Notes: generated from the letters alone by a model not told the origin. 7,932 bases of DNA from an uncultured Eubacteriales bacterium (GCA_902766185.1 CACXCQ010000017.1:1-7932), one strand, 5' to 3'. Numbered from the stretch's first letter, positions 1 through 7,206 are shown. Numbers and translations are program-made.

Positions 1-783
1 CGGAAGATCCTGGCGGAGCATCCGGGAACCACGGGCAGCCTGGGCTGCGCCATCTCCGAAGCCGTGGAGGCTGCGGTATCGAAGGAAGGTTACCGGTACG
101 TGCTGGGCAGCGTCCTGAACCAGGTCCTGCTTCACCAGTCCGTCATCGGCCAGGAGACCAAGATCGCTCTAGAGAAATACGGCATCGAGCCGGATATGAT
201 CATCGGATGCTGCGGCGGCGGATCAAACTTCGGCGGGCTGATCTCACCCTTCATGGGCGAGAAGATCCGGGGAGAGAAGGATTACCGGGTCATCGGCGTG
301 GAGCCGGCATCCTGTCCGTCCCTTACCCGAGGCAAATACGCCTATGATTTCTGCGACACCGGCATGGTCTGCCCCCTGGCGAAGATGTACACCCTGGGCA
401 GCGGATTCATTCCTTCCCCGAACCACGCGGGCGGTCTGCGGTACCACGGCATGAGCAGCATCATCTCCCAGTTGTACGACGACGGACTCATTGAGGCGAG
501 ATCCTACGAGCAGACGGAGGTCTTCGAAGCGGCGGTGGAATTCGCCAAGGTGGAGGGCATCCTCCCCGCGCCGGAATCCAGCCACGCCATCAAGGCAGCC
601 ATGGACGAGGCGATGAAGTGCAAGGAGACCGGAGAGAAGAAGGTCATCGTTCTTGGCCTCACCGGCACGGGCTACTTCGACATGGTGGCCTACCAGAAGT
701 ATCTGGACGGCGAGATGAACGACTACGTTCCCACGGACGAGGAACTGGAAGCCGGCTTCGCCACGCTGCCGAACCTGGGATAA
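1..783 (+). CDS. TrpB-like PLP-dependent enzyme (TrpB2 type), 5' end missing
   Basis: The frame is open from base 1 to the TAA at 781-783, giving 260 C-terminal residues. TrpB2 proteins are usually about 430-460 residues, so roughly 40% is off the left edge. This is a fold-type II PLP enzyme related to the tryptophan synthase beta chain, which joins indole and serine to make tryptophan. Visible landmarks are HPGTTGSLGCAISEAVE at the left edge, the Gly-rich PLP-phosphate loop CCGGGSNFGG (about 70-79 of the visible part), HAGGLRYHG, the EGILPAPESSHA segment, and the C-terminal LTGTGYFDM segment. Together these fit the TrpB2 branch rather than canonical TrpB. No trpA follows; the next feature is a terminator-like hairpin and then unrelated genes, so this is not the head of a visible trp operon. 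The true start and any upstream partner cannot be seen. The family call is confident; in vivo tryptophan synthesis is inferred. Confidence 0.9.
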   Translation, partial: RKILAEHPGTTGSLGCAISEAVEAAVSKEGYRYVLGSVLNQVLLHQSVIGQETKIALEKYGIEPDMIIGCCGGGSNFGGLISPFMGEKIRGEKDYRVIGVEPASCPSLTRGKYAYDFCDTGMVCPLAKMYTLGSGFIPSPNHAGGLRYHGMSSIISQLYDDGLIEARSYEQTEVFEAAVEFAKVEGILPAPESSHAIKAAMDEAMKCKETGEKKVIVLGLTGTGYFDMVAYQKYLDGEMNDYVPTDEELEAGFATLPNLG

Positions 784-795
784 AACCTGGGATAA
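772..795 (+). repeat. 12-bp perfect tandem duplication across a stop codon
   Basis: The 12-mer AACCTGGGATAA occurs at 772-783 and again immediately at 784-795. The first copy is the last three codons (Asn-Leu-Gly) and TAA stop of the trpB-like gene. Because the unit is four codons long, the second copy gives the same Asn-Leu-Gly-stop in frame. Readthrough of the first stop would add only three residues. It looks like a small slippage duplication. Confidence 0.9.
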
Positions 796-870
796 GATAC
801 AGAACACAGCAACAGACGAAACTGATTCTCCTCCGGCAATACACCATTTGAATGCCGGCCAGCGAAAAGA

Positions 871-911
871 CCGCCGGTCTGCCCTACCTTCTGGGGCGGG
901 CCGGCGGCTTT
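871..911 (+). terminator. Likely intrinsic terminator of the trpB-like unit
   Basis: The arms CCGCCGGTCTGCCC (871-884) and GGGCGGGCCGGCGG (894-907) pair over 14 positions, with two G-U wobbles and no mismatches, around a 9-nt loop. The stem is very GC-rich. The following T-tract is short (CTTTC, 908-912), so termination by the stem alone may be incomplete. On the opposite strand the A-rich run at 864-869 would supply a few Us, so weak bidirectional function is possible. The position about 90 nt past a stop codon and before a promoter supports the call. Confidence 0.6.
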
Positions 912-1027
912 CGTGCTGCGGCCCTGCAGGCGGGGCCAAAGGAAGGATCAAAGGCGGGACCATAGCCGGAAGGGCCGAAAGGACCTTGCGAATCCTCCCC
1001 AAAACTCTATGAATCGTTCCCGAAAGA

Positions 1028-1036
1028 TGGTATACT
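1028..1036 (+). promoter_or_regulatory. Extended -10 promoter (TGGTATACT)
   Basis: TATACT at 1031-1036 differs from the sigma-A consensus TATAAT at one position and is preceded by TG at the extended -10 position (1028-1029). No good -35 box lies 16-18 nt upstream; the sequence there is close to TATGAA. The extended -10 therefore probably carries recognition. The expected start is about 1043, giving a leader of about 57 nt before the TTG start at 1100. It would drive the site-2 protease/pcrA/ligA unit. Assigned by pattern only. Confidence 0.6.
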
Positions 1037-1042
1037 GACTTC

Positions 1043-1055
1043 GTGCAGCCTGCAC
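1043..1055. promoter_or_regulatory. 13-bp perfect dyad at the predicted transcription start
   Basis: GTGCAG at 1043-1048 and CTGCAC at 1050-1055 form a perfect inverted repeat around a single central C. It begins about 7 nt after the -10 box, that is, on the expected +1. A symmetric site here is a classic place for a repressor to block initiation. As RNA, a 1-nt loop would not allow the full stem to form, so a DNA operator is a better reading than an RNA hairpin. No regulator is known for it. Confidence 0.35.
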
Positions 1056-1056
1056 C

Positions 1057-1071
1057 CGGGGCATTGCCCCG
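1057..1071 (+). promoter_or_regulatory. Small GC hairpin in the 5' leader
   Basis: CGGGGC (1057-1062) and GCCCCG (1066-1071) form a 6-bp all-GC stem with a 3-nt ATT loop. It lies about 14 nt into the predicted transcript. There is no T-tract after it, so it is not an attenuator by itself. It may protect the 5' end of the message. It does not overlap the ribosome binding site at 1088-1092. Confidence 0.35.
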
Positions 1072-1087
1072 ACCGATTATTTCGAAT

Positions 1088-1092
1088 GGAGG
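1088..1092 (+). promoter_or_regulatory. Ribosome binding site fixing a TTG start
   Basis: GGAGG lies at 1088-1092, 7 nt before the TTG at 1100-1102. This fixes the start of the site-2 protease gene. The in-frame GTG at 1043 has no such site and coincides with the predicted transcription start, so it cannot serve as the initiation codon. Confidence 0.8.
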
Positions 1093-1099
1093 AATCAAC

Positions 1100-1822
1100 T
1101 TGAGACGCAGTAATATCGACATATCCTTTATCGTGATCATCCTGATCCTGGCGGCCACATCGTTTCGGCAGGGGGCTGCCACGGATCCGGCGGGATGGAT
1201 CATGGACAAGGTGCTCATCGTTCCGGGCATCATCATCGGACTGACCTTCCATGAGTTTGCCCACGCGTGGGTGGCGCACAAGGCGGGAGACCAGACCCCG
1301 ATGCTGCAGGGCAGGGTGACCCTGAATCCCCTGGCCCACATCGATTGGATGGGGCTGGCGGCCCTGTTCTTCGTGGGCTTCGGCTGGGGCCAGCCGGTGC
1401 AGATCGACCCGTATCAGTTCAAGCACCGCCGCAGGGATGAGCTCCTGGTGGCCGTGGCGGGAGTCGCCATGAACCTGCTTCTGGCGATCGTCTTCTCCTT
1501 TGTCGCAAAGGCAGTATTGGCGCTGGCAGGATGGACCTGGCTTTCCGCGGGCTTCGGCAACGGCATCTGGATGATGATTCTGTACATCGTGCAGATCAAC
1601 CTGGTGCTGATGATCTTCAACCTGATCCCGGTACCGCCGTTGGACGGATTCAACATCATCGCCCAGATCTTCAACTTCGGCAATACGGAGACCTACTGGA
1701 GACTGTATCAGTACGGAAACTGGGTACTGGTGGCGCTGATCGTTTTCGGCGTGACCGGCATGATCATCTCGCCCTGTGTCAGTTTTCTCTTTGATCTGCT
1801 CTGGTCGCTCATCATCGTATAG
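1100..1822 (+). CDS. Site-2 protease family (M50) intramembrane metalloprotease
   Basis: This is a 240-residue integral membrane zinc protease of the short, PDZ-less M50B group (FtsRsp/YwhC-like). Such enzymes cut transmembrane segments of substrates in the membrane; the substrate here is unknown. The zinc motif HEFAH is at residues 51-55 (His51 and His55 ligands, Glu52 catalytic). The third ligand is the Asp of PPLDGFN (Asp182). The family-typical GRVTLNPLAHID block follows the first motif. Hydrophobic spans are visible at about 9-20, 37-56, 82-96, 115-142, 156-180 and 207-231. Translation starts at TTG 1100, chosen from the GGAGG site 7 nt upstream. It is the first gene after the extended -10 promoter, and pcrA follows after 57 nt with no terminator, so the two are probably co-transcribed. 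Family membership is very sure; specific role unknown. Confidence 0.93.
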   Translation: MRRSNIDISFIVIILILAATSFRQGAATDPAGWIMDKVLIVPGIIIGLTFHEFAHAWVAHKAGDQTPMLQGRVTLNPLAHIDWMGLAALFFVGFGWGQPVQIDPYQFKHRRRDELLVAVAGVAMNLLLAIVFSFVAKAVLALAGWTWLSAGFGNGIWMMILYIVQINLVLMIFNLIPVPPLDGFNIIAQIFNFGNTETYWRLYQYGNWVLVALIVFGVTGMIISPCVSFLFDLLWSLIIV

Positions 1823-1879
1823 CGGCATGACGTATTGCGACGGGGAACGGATCGACGCACGAGGGAATTTGGGAAAGAA

Positions 1880-4129
1880 ATGGACTACTTAAACAAGTTA
1901 AACGACAAACAAAGGGAAGCGGCCATGCACACCGAGGGGCCGCTTCTGATTCTGGCCGGTGCCGGAAGCGGCAAGACCAGCACCATGACCTGCAGGATCG
2001 CCTACATGATCCGCGAGCTGGGCATCAGCCCGTATAACATTCTGGCAGTGACCTTCACCAACAAGGCGGCGAAGGAGATGAAGGACAGGGTCGAGGAACT
2101 GATCGGCGAGAGCCCGAACATGTGGATCCTGACCTTTCATTCCGCATGCCTGCGGATCCTGCGCAGTCACGCGGATGTGCTGGGCTACGGCCGGGACTTC
2201 GCGGTGTACGATCCCACGGATCAGAAGACCCTGGTGAGGAATATCTGCAAAGATCTGCAGATCGACACGAAGAAATTCAGCCATGCCTATTTCCTCGGCG
2301 CCATCAGCAAGTGCAAGGAGGACCGGATCAGCCCGGAGGAATACCCGCGTGAATACGGGACGGATTACCGGGAGCAGATGATCCACAAGGTCTACCAGGC
2401 CTATGAAGCGGCGCTGAAGAAGAACAACGCCATGGACTTCGACGATCTGCTTTTGAATGCGGTGAAGGTTCTGGAACAGGACGGGGCGGCGCTCCGGAAA
2501 TACCGGAACCGCTTCCATTACATCATGGTGGACGAATACCAGGACACCAACCAGATCCAGTACGCCTTCGTGCGGCTTCTGGCGGAGGAACACCGGAACA
2601 TCTGCGTGGTCGGGGACGACGACCAGTGCATCTACCAGTGGCGGGGAGCGGACATCCGCAACATCCTGGAATTCGAGAAGGATTTCCCCGGAGCCAAGGT
2701 GGTGAAGCTGGAGCAGAACTACCGGTCCACCGGGACCATCCTGGACGCGGCCCACAGCGTCATCTCCCACAATGCATCCCGCAAGGCCAAGAAGCTCTGG
2801 ACGGAGGATGCCGGCGGCAGCCCGATCACCTATTACCGGGCGGAGGACGAGCGGGACGAGGCAAGCTATGTGGCCAGCGAGATCAGCCGGCTGACGGAGG
2901 GCAGCTATACCCTGGAGGAGGGACGCAAGGCGGGCAGGAGGTACAAGGATTTCGCCATCCTGTACCGGACCAACGCGCAGTCCCGTACCTTTGAGGAGGC
3001 TCTTTCCCGCCGGGGGATCCCCTATCAGGTCCTGGGAGGCCTGCGCTACTACGACCGCAAGGAAGTCAAGGACATCGTCTGCTACATGCGCCTGGTGCAG
3101 AACCGGGCGGACGACCTGGCCCTGATCCGGGTCATCAACGAGCCCAAGCGGGGAATCGGCGGCAAGACGCTGGAGAAGCTGCAGACCCTGGCCCGCGTCC
3201 GTGGGGAGAGTCTCTTCGACACCCTGCTGGATGAAGATGTCGTGGCCAGCCTTTCCGCAAAGGCAGGAAAGGGCATCCGCGAACTGACGGATCTGATCGG
3301 GGGCCTTTATCGGGAGCAGGCGAACATGCGCATCTCGGATATCTACGACCGCCTTCTGGTGGGCTCCGGATACATGAAAATGCTGGAGGACCAGAACACC
3401 ATCGAGAGCGAGAGCCGCATCGAGAACCTGATGGAATTCAAATCCGTCATCATCGATTTCGAGGAGGATGACGCCAACATGACCCTGGCGGAGTTCATGG
3501 AACGCATCGCCCTGCTGGCGGATGTGGACAACCACGATTCAGAAGAGAACGCGGTGGTGCTGATGACATTGCACAGCGCCAAAGGGCTGGAGTTCCCCTT
3601 TGTTTTCATGCCCGGAATGGAAGACGGGCTGTTCCCCGGATGGCGGGCATTTGACCGTCCCGACGGGCTCGAGGAGGAGCGCCGGCTCTGCTACGTGGGC
3701 ATCACCCGGGCGAAGGAGCGGCTGTGGATGACCGGCGCGGAGCAAAGGATGCTCTACGGCAAGACCGACTACACCCGTGAGTCCCAGTTTATGCGGGAGA
3801 TCGACCCGAAGCTGATCAGCGGAGACGGGGTCATGCAGAAGAAGCGGTCCAATGCGGAGGGACTTCGCAGCGGCATGTGGAGGAGCGAACCGGTAAGGCC
3901 CTTCGATCAGCTGAAGTACGCGCGTCAGCAGACGAAGCAGAACGTGGCCGCCATGCAGGCCTCGGCGGAGGCGGATTTCGCTCCCGGCGATGTGGTGACT
4001 CACCGGAAATTCGGCGAGGGCGAGGTCCTGTCCAGCGATGGAAAGATCGTACGGGTCAGGTTCGCGGACGGAAGCGAGAAAAAGCTGGCGATCGGTTTTG
4101 CGCCGCTGGAAAAGAGGGGAAGAATCTGA
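1880..4129 (+). CDS. pcrA: ATP-dependent DNA helicase PcrA/UvrD (SF1A)
   Basis: This 749-residue 3'-to-5' DNA helicase acts in nucleotide excision repair, in clearing stalled RNA polymerase and in plasmid replication. The helicase motifs appear in order: Walker A GAGSGKT (27-33), Ia VTFTNKAAKEM (57-67), II DEYQDT (218-223), III GDDDQCIYQWRGAD (245-258), IV QNYRST (279-284), V TLHSAKGLEF (563-572) and VI VGITRAK (606-612). After a low-conservation linker, residues about 698-745 (APGDVVTHRKFGEGEV onward) form the Tudor-like domain through which PcrA binds RNA polymerase. This marks it as PcrA rather than Rep or an AddA relative. I chose ATG 1880 because the protein then starts MDYLNKLNDKQREA, as in the family. 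A longer TTG start at 1835 adds 15 residues without a visible binding site. The binding site for 1880 is weak (GAGGG at 1861, GGGAAAG at 1871). The stop overlaps the ligA start by 1 nt. Confidence 0.97.
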   Translation: MDYLNKLNDKQREAAMHTEGPLLILAGAGSGKTSTMTCRIAYMIRELGISPYNILAVTFTNKAAKEMKDRVEELIGESPNMWILTFHSACLRILRSHADVLGYGRDFAVYDPTDQKTLVRNICKDLQIDTKKFSHAYFLGAISKCKEDRISPEEYPREYGTDYREQMIHKVYQAYEAALKKNNAMDFDDLLLNAVKVLEQDGAALRKYRNRFHYIMVDEYQDTNQIQYAFVRLLAEEHRNICVVGDDDQCIYQWRGADIRNILEFEKDFPGAKVVKLEQNYRSTGTILDAAHSVISHNASRKAKKLWTEDAGGSPITYYRAEDERDEASYVASEISRLTEGSYTLEEGRKAGRRYKDFAILYRTNAQSRTFEEALSRRGIPYQVLGGLRYYDRKEVKDIVCYMRLVQNRADDLALIRVINEPKRGIGGKTLEKLQTLARVRGESLFDTLLDEDVVASLSAKAGKGIRELTDLIGGLYREQANMRISDIYDRLLVGSGYMKMLEDQNTIESESRIENLMEFKSVIIDFEEDDANMTLAEFMERIALLADVDNHDSEENAVVLMTLHSAKGLEFPFVFMPGMEDGLFPGWRAFDRPDGLEEERRLCYVGITRAKERLWMTGAEQRMLYGKTDYTRESQFMREIDPKLISGDGVMQKKRSNAEGLRSGMWRSEPVRPFDQLKYARQQTKQNVAAMQASAEADFAPGDVVTHRKFGEGEVLSSDGKIVRVRFADGSEKKLAIGFAPLEKRGRI

Positions 4130-6099
4130 TGGAAGACAGGCGTGAACGAATCCGGGAACTGGTGGAGCAGCTCAACGAGGCTTCCCGGGCATATTATCAG
4201 GAAGACCGGGAGATCATGTCCAACCGGGAATACGACGGGCTCTATGATGAGCTGGTCCGCCTGGAGGAGGAGACGGGAATCGTTCTGTCCTCCAGCCCCA
4301 CGGTGAACGTGGGCTACGAAGTGGTGAGCAGTCTCCCGAAGGAGCCTCATCCTTCCCCCATGCTCTCTTTGGACAAGACCAAGGAGGTCGCGGCGCTTCA
4401 GGACTGGCTGGGCGATCAGGAGGGTCTGCTCTCCTGGAAGCTGGACGGCCTCACCATCGTGCTGACGTACGAGAACGGCAGCCTGGTCCGGGCGGTCACC
4501 CGGGGAGACGGCATCGTCGGCGAGGTCATCACCGGCAATGCGAAGACCTTTGACAACGTGCCGCTGACCATCCCCGAAAAGGGAGAGGTGGTGGTCCGGG
4601 GAGAAGCGGTGATCAGCTATCCGCAGTTCCGCCGGATCAACGAGTCCATCGAGGACGCCGAAGCAAAATACAAGAACCCGCGAAATCTCTGCAGCGGAAC
4701 TGTCCGGCAGCTGAACAGCGAAGTGACGGCGAGCCGGCATGTGCTGTTCTACGCCTTTTCGCTGGCGACCGGCCCCGACATGACCCTGCGCCGCCAGCAG
4801 CTCGAGTGGCTGCGGGAGCAGGGCTTCGAGACAGTGGAGTACATCCCGGTGAATCGGGAGAGCCTGCCGGACGCAGTGAAGCATTTCGCGGAAAAGATAG
4901 GGGACTATGAGATCCCTTCTGACGGCCTTGTGCTGATCTACGATGACATCGCCTATGGCAGATCTCTGGGTTCAACCGCCAAGTTCCCCCGGGACTCCAT
5001 CGCCTTCAAGTGGCAGGATGAGATGGCGGAGACCCGGCTTCAGGAGATCCTCTGGAATCCTTCCCGCACCGGGCTCATCAATCCCATCGCCGTCTTCGAC
5101 CCGGTGGAGCTTGAGGGAACGACGGTGAGCCGGGCATCCGTGCACAACGTCAGCATCGTGGAGCAGCTGCAGCTGGCGCCGGGAGACAGGATCCGGGTCT
5201 ACAAGGCCAACATGATCATTCCGCAGATCGAGGAGAATCTTGACGCAAAGGCAGGTCATGCCTCTGCGCTGCCGCCCGGGACATGTCCCGCCTGCGGACA
5301 CGAGACCCAGATCCGTGACGAGAACGGCATCCGCACCCTGCGGTGTCCCAATCCCGATTGTCCTGCGAAGAAGATCAAGTCCTTCACCCATTTCGTCAGC
5401 CGGAATGCCATGAACATCGAGGGACTTTCGGAAGCGACCCTGGAAAAGTTTATCGGTCAGGGGATGCTTCATGAGCTGGCGGACATCTTCCGTCTGGACC
5501 GGTACCGTGAGCAGATCGTCGTCATGGAGGGCTTCGGGGAGAGATCCTACGAGAACCTCATGGAAGCCTGCAAGAAGGCTGCCCGGACGACCCCGGACCG
5601 GCTGCTTTACAGCCTGGGGATCCCGGGGATCGGCACGGCGAACAGCAGGCTGATCTGCAGGGAAGCGAAGAACAAGTGGGACAGGATACAGCATATGACT
5701 GAGGAGGACCTGCTGAACATCGACGGCATCGGCGATGTCCTGGCGGCGGACTACACCGCGTTTTTCCGCGATCCGTCCAACGAGAGAGCGGTGGCGGATC
5801 TGCTGGAGCAGCTGGATCTGGACGAGGAATTTGAGGAAGCGCAGGACCAGCCTTTGCAGGGGAAGACCTTCGTGATCACCGGAAGCCTGGAGCGCTTCGC
5901 CAACCGTGACGAGGCGAAGGCGAAGATCCAGCAGCTGGGAGGGAAGGCGGCCGGATCCGTCAGCAAGAAAACGGATTATCTGGTCAACAACGACATCAGC
6001 TCAGGTTCCTCGAAGAACAAAAAAGCAAAGGAACTGGGCATTCCCATCATCACGGAAGACGAGCTTCTGGAGCTGATGGGGGAAGGAGAAAGAGAATGA
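4129..6099 (+). CDS. ligA: NAD-dependent DNA ligase LigA, divergent subtype
   Basis: This 656-residue enzyme seals 3'-OH/5'-phosphate nicks in replication and repair using NAD+. The domains are complete: Ia NMN-binding (1-60), nucleotidyltransferase with KLDG (catalytic Lys104), TRGDG (Arg125), VRGE (Glu159) and AFK (Lys294), OB fold (about 300-370), a Cys4 zinc finger (Cys386, 389, 406, 411), helix-hairpin-helix region (about 427-565) and C-terminal BRCT (about 574-656). Start ATG 4129 overlaps the pcrA stop (TGATG), with GAGGGGA at 4114-4120 placed 8 nt upstream; an upstream in-frame extension lies inside pcrA and is rejected. Aligned from memory with E. coli LigA, several usually fixed positions differ: His23 to Gln24, Asp32 to Asn32, Glu113 to Ser102, Lys290 to Ile270. 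NPRNAAAGS reads NPRNLCSGT. I recall the same pattern in other Clostridia, so it is probably a functional clade, not decay. pcrA-ligA adjacency is usual in Bacillota. Confidence 0.96.
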   Translation: MEDRRERIRELVEQLNEASRAYYQEDREIMSNREYDGLYDELVRLEEETGIVLSSSPTVNVGYEVVSSLPKEPHPSPMLSLDKTKEVAALQDWLGDQEGLLSWKLDGLTIVLTYENGSLVRAVTRGDGIVGEVITGNAKTFDNVPLTIPEKGEVVVRGEAVISYPQFRRINESIEDAEAKYKNPRNLCSGTVRQLNSEVTASRHVLFYAFSLATGPDMTLRRQQLEWLREQGFETVEYIPVNRESLPDAVKHFAEKIGDYEIPSDGLVLIYDDIAYGRSLGSTAKFPRDSIAFKWQDEMAETRLQEILWNPSRTGLINPIAVFDPVELEGTTVSRASVHNVSIVEQLQLAPGDRIRVYKANMIIPQIEENLDAKAGHASALPPGTCPACGHETQIRDENGIRTLRCPNPDCPAKKIKSFTHFVSRNAMNIEGLSEATLEKFIGQGMLHELADIFRLDRYREQIVVMEGFGERSYENLMEACKKAARTTPDRLLYSLGIPGIGTANSRLICREAKNKWDRIQHMTEEDLLNIDGIGDVLAADYTAFFRDPSNERAVADLLEQLDLDEEFEEAQDQPLQGKTFVITGSLERFANRDEAKAKIQQLGGKAAGSVSKKTDYLVNNDISSGSSKNKKAKELGIPIITEDELLELMGEGERE

Positions 6100-7199
6100 C
6101 TGTACTGCCGGTTGGAAAACTGGACAGCGATCTGCTGAAACAGATCGTCTTCGACAAAATAAAGTACAGAGATAAGGACGTGAAGGTGCGGCCGGGGATC
6201 GGCGAGGACTGCGCCGTGATGGACTTCGGCAGCTTTGACTGCGTTATGTCCACGGACCCCATCACCTCCGCGGTCAGCGACATCGGACGGCTGGCCATCC
6301 ACATCACCTGCAACGACATCGCCTCCAACGGCGTCCAGCCTTTGGGCATCATGCTGGCGGTGATGCTGCCGGTGGGCACCACGGACCAGGATGTGGAGCA
6401 CATCATGGATCAGGCTGCCCGGACGGCGGAGGAGCTGCAGGTGGAGATCATCGGCGGGCATACGGAGATCACGCCGGCGGTGAAGCAGCCGGTGATCGTC
6501 TCCACAGCCATCGGGAAGACGCCCTCGGGAACGTCCCAGAGCGGCAACGATATGCAGCCCGGCGATACGATCATGATGACGAAAGCGGCCGGTCTGGAGG
6601 GAAGCGGCATCATCGCCATGGACTACGCGGATCGCCTGCGGAAGGAAAAGGACGATGACGGTCAGCCGCTGTTTTCCGAGGCGGAGATCGCCACCGCCCA
6701 GTCTTTTCTGGACAGAGTCAGCGTGGTCCGGGAGGGCGTGACCGCGGGCCGTGTGGGGACTCATGGCATGCACGACATCACGGAGGGTGGCATTCTTGGC
6801 GCTGTCTGGGAAATGTGTCAGATCTCCGGGACCGGAGCGGAACTCTGGGAGGAGAAGATCCCCATGGAGCCGGAGACGGCGAAGATCTGCCGGCTTTTCG
6901 ATATCGATCCTCTGCGGCTGATCTCCAGCGGTTCCATGGTCATCATCGTGCCTAAGGGGAAGCAGGAGGAGATGGAGCGGGCCATGGCGGAAGCCGGCGT
7001 TCCGGCGGCGGTCATCGGCGTGATCCGGGAGGCAAAGGAAGGCGTGCGCATGATCCGCAGAGTGAAGACCTGCGGGGCGGAAGGCCAGGGCAGGATCAGC
7101 GTAGCGGTGGACCCGCCCTATGCGGACGAGATCTATAAAGTGGCAGGCAGAGAGCCTGTGAGCAATAAGACGGCGGGCGGCGAACCTGCCGGTGAGTGA
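6096..7199 (+). CDS. AIR synthase family protein (HypE/PurM/ThiL-like fold)
   Basis: This 367-residue protein belongs to the PurM/HypE/ThiL/SelD ATP-binding superfamily, whose members phosphorylate or activate small substrates or carbamoyl groups with ATP. The N-terminal half holds PGIGEDCAVMD (33-43), STDPIT (52-57), and the NDIASNGVQPLGI block (73-85). GGHTEIT (120-126) and the C-terminal half motif HDITEGGILGAVWE (226-239) follow. The closest overall pattern is HypE-like. The C-terminal Pro-Arg-Ile-Cys tail by which true HypE carries the cyano group is absent; the protein ends in a polar Gly/Glu tail instead, and no other hyp gene is in view. It is therefore probably not hydrogenase maturation HypE. 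The ATG overlaps the ligA stop by 4 nt (ATGA), with AGGAG at 6084-6088 placed 7 nt upstream, so it is likely translationally coupled to ligA. Substrate unknown; thiamine-monophosphate kinase or another small-molecule kinase are possible but unsupported. Confidence 0.88.
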   Translation: MTVLPVGKLDSDLLKQIVFDKIKYRDKDVKVRPGIGEDCAVMDFGSFDCVMSTDPITSAVSDIGRLAIHITCNDIASNGVQPLGIMLAVMLPVGTTDQDVEHIMDQAARTAEELQVEIIGGHTEITPAVKQPVIVSTAIGKTPSGTSQSGNDMQPGDTIMMTKAAGLEGSGIIAMDYADRLRKEKDDDGQPLFSEAEIATAQSFLDRVSVVREGVTAGRVGTHGMHDITEGGILGAVWEMCQISGTGAELWEEKIPMEPETAKICRLFDIDPLRLISSGSMVIIVPKGKQEEMERAMAEAGVPAAVIGVIREAKEGVRMIRRVKTCGAEGQGRISVAVDPPYADEIYKVAGREPVSNKTAGGEPAGE

Positions 7200-7206
7200 G
7201 TTTGAT

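Larger units (their letters stand above)
784..1099. other. Intergenic region with terminator and promoter, no gene
   Basis: This 316-nt stretch separates the trpB-like gene from the site-2 protease gene. I find no credible coding sequence in it on either strand. The left third holds the second copy of the 12-bp duplication and the strong hairpin at 871-907. A smaller hairpin follows, with arms GGCCC at 920-924 and GGGCC at 933-937. About 938-1000 is purine-rich with loosely repeated AAAGGA/GAAAGGA words and no clear structure. The right third holds the promoter, a dyad, a leader hairpin and the ribosome binding site. It is the boundary between two transcription units. Confidence 0.75.

Noticed and set aside
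244..1341. 365-codon minus-strand frame across the trpB-like gene, the intergenic region and the site-2 protease start
   Set aside because: It is antisense to two clear genes and runs through the terminator and promoter. The translation is low-complexity and shows no known motif.
1835..1879. 15-residue N-terminal extension of PcrA from TTG 1835
   Set aside because: No ribosome binding site is seen before it, and the basic extension is unlike the PcrA family N-terminus, which fits ATG 1880.
1823..1879. Possible promoter or terminator in the gap before pcrA
   Set aside because: No convincing -10/-35 pair and no stable stem with T-tract could be found in these 57 nt.
1898..3535. 545-codon open frame on the minus strand opposite pcrA
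   Set aside because: It lies wholly opposite a textbook PcrA with all helicase motifs. Its translation has no recognisable domain, and long antisense frames are expected in GC-rich coding DNA.
3877..4128. 84-codon in-frame upstream extension of ligA
   Set aside because: It lies inside the PcrA C-terminus in another frame. The ATG at 4129 has a good GAGGGGA site and gives the normal LigA N-terminus.
7171..7191. 7-bp hairpin (arms 7171-7177 and 7185-7191) near the end of the AIR synthase-like gene
   Set aside because: It lies inside coding sequence, includes a G-U pair, has no T-tract and is followed at once by the next gene's ribosome binding site, so it is not a terminator and has no clear role.
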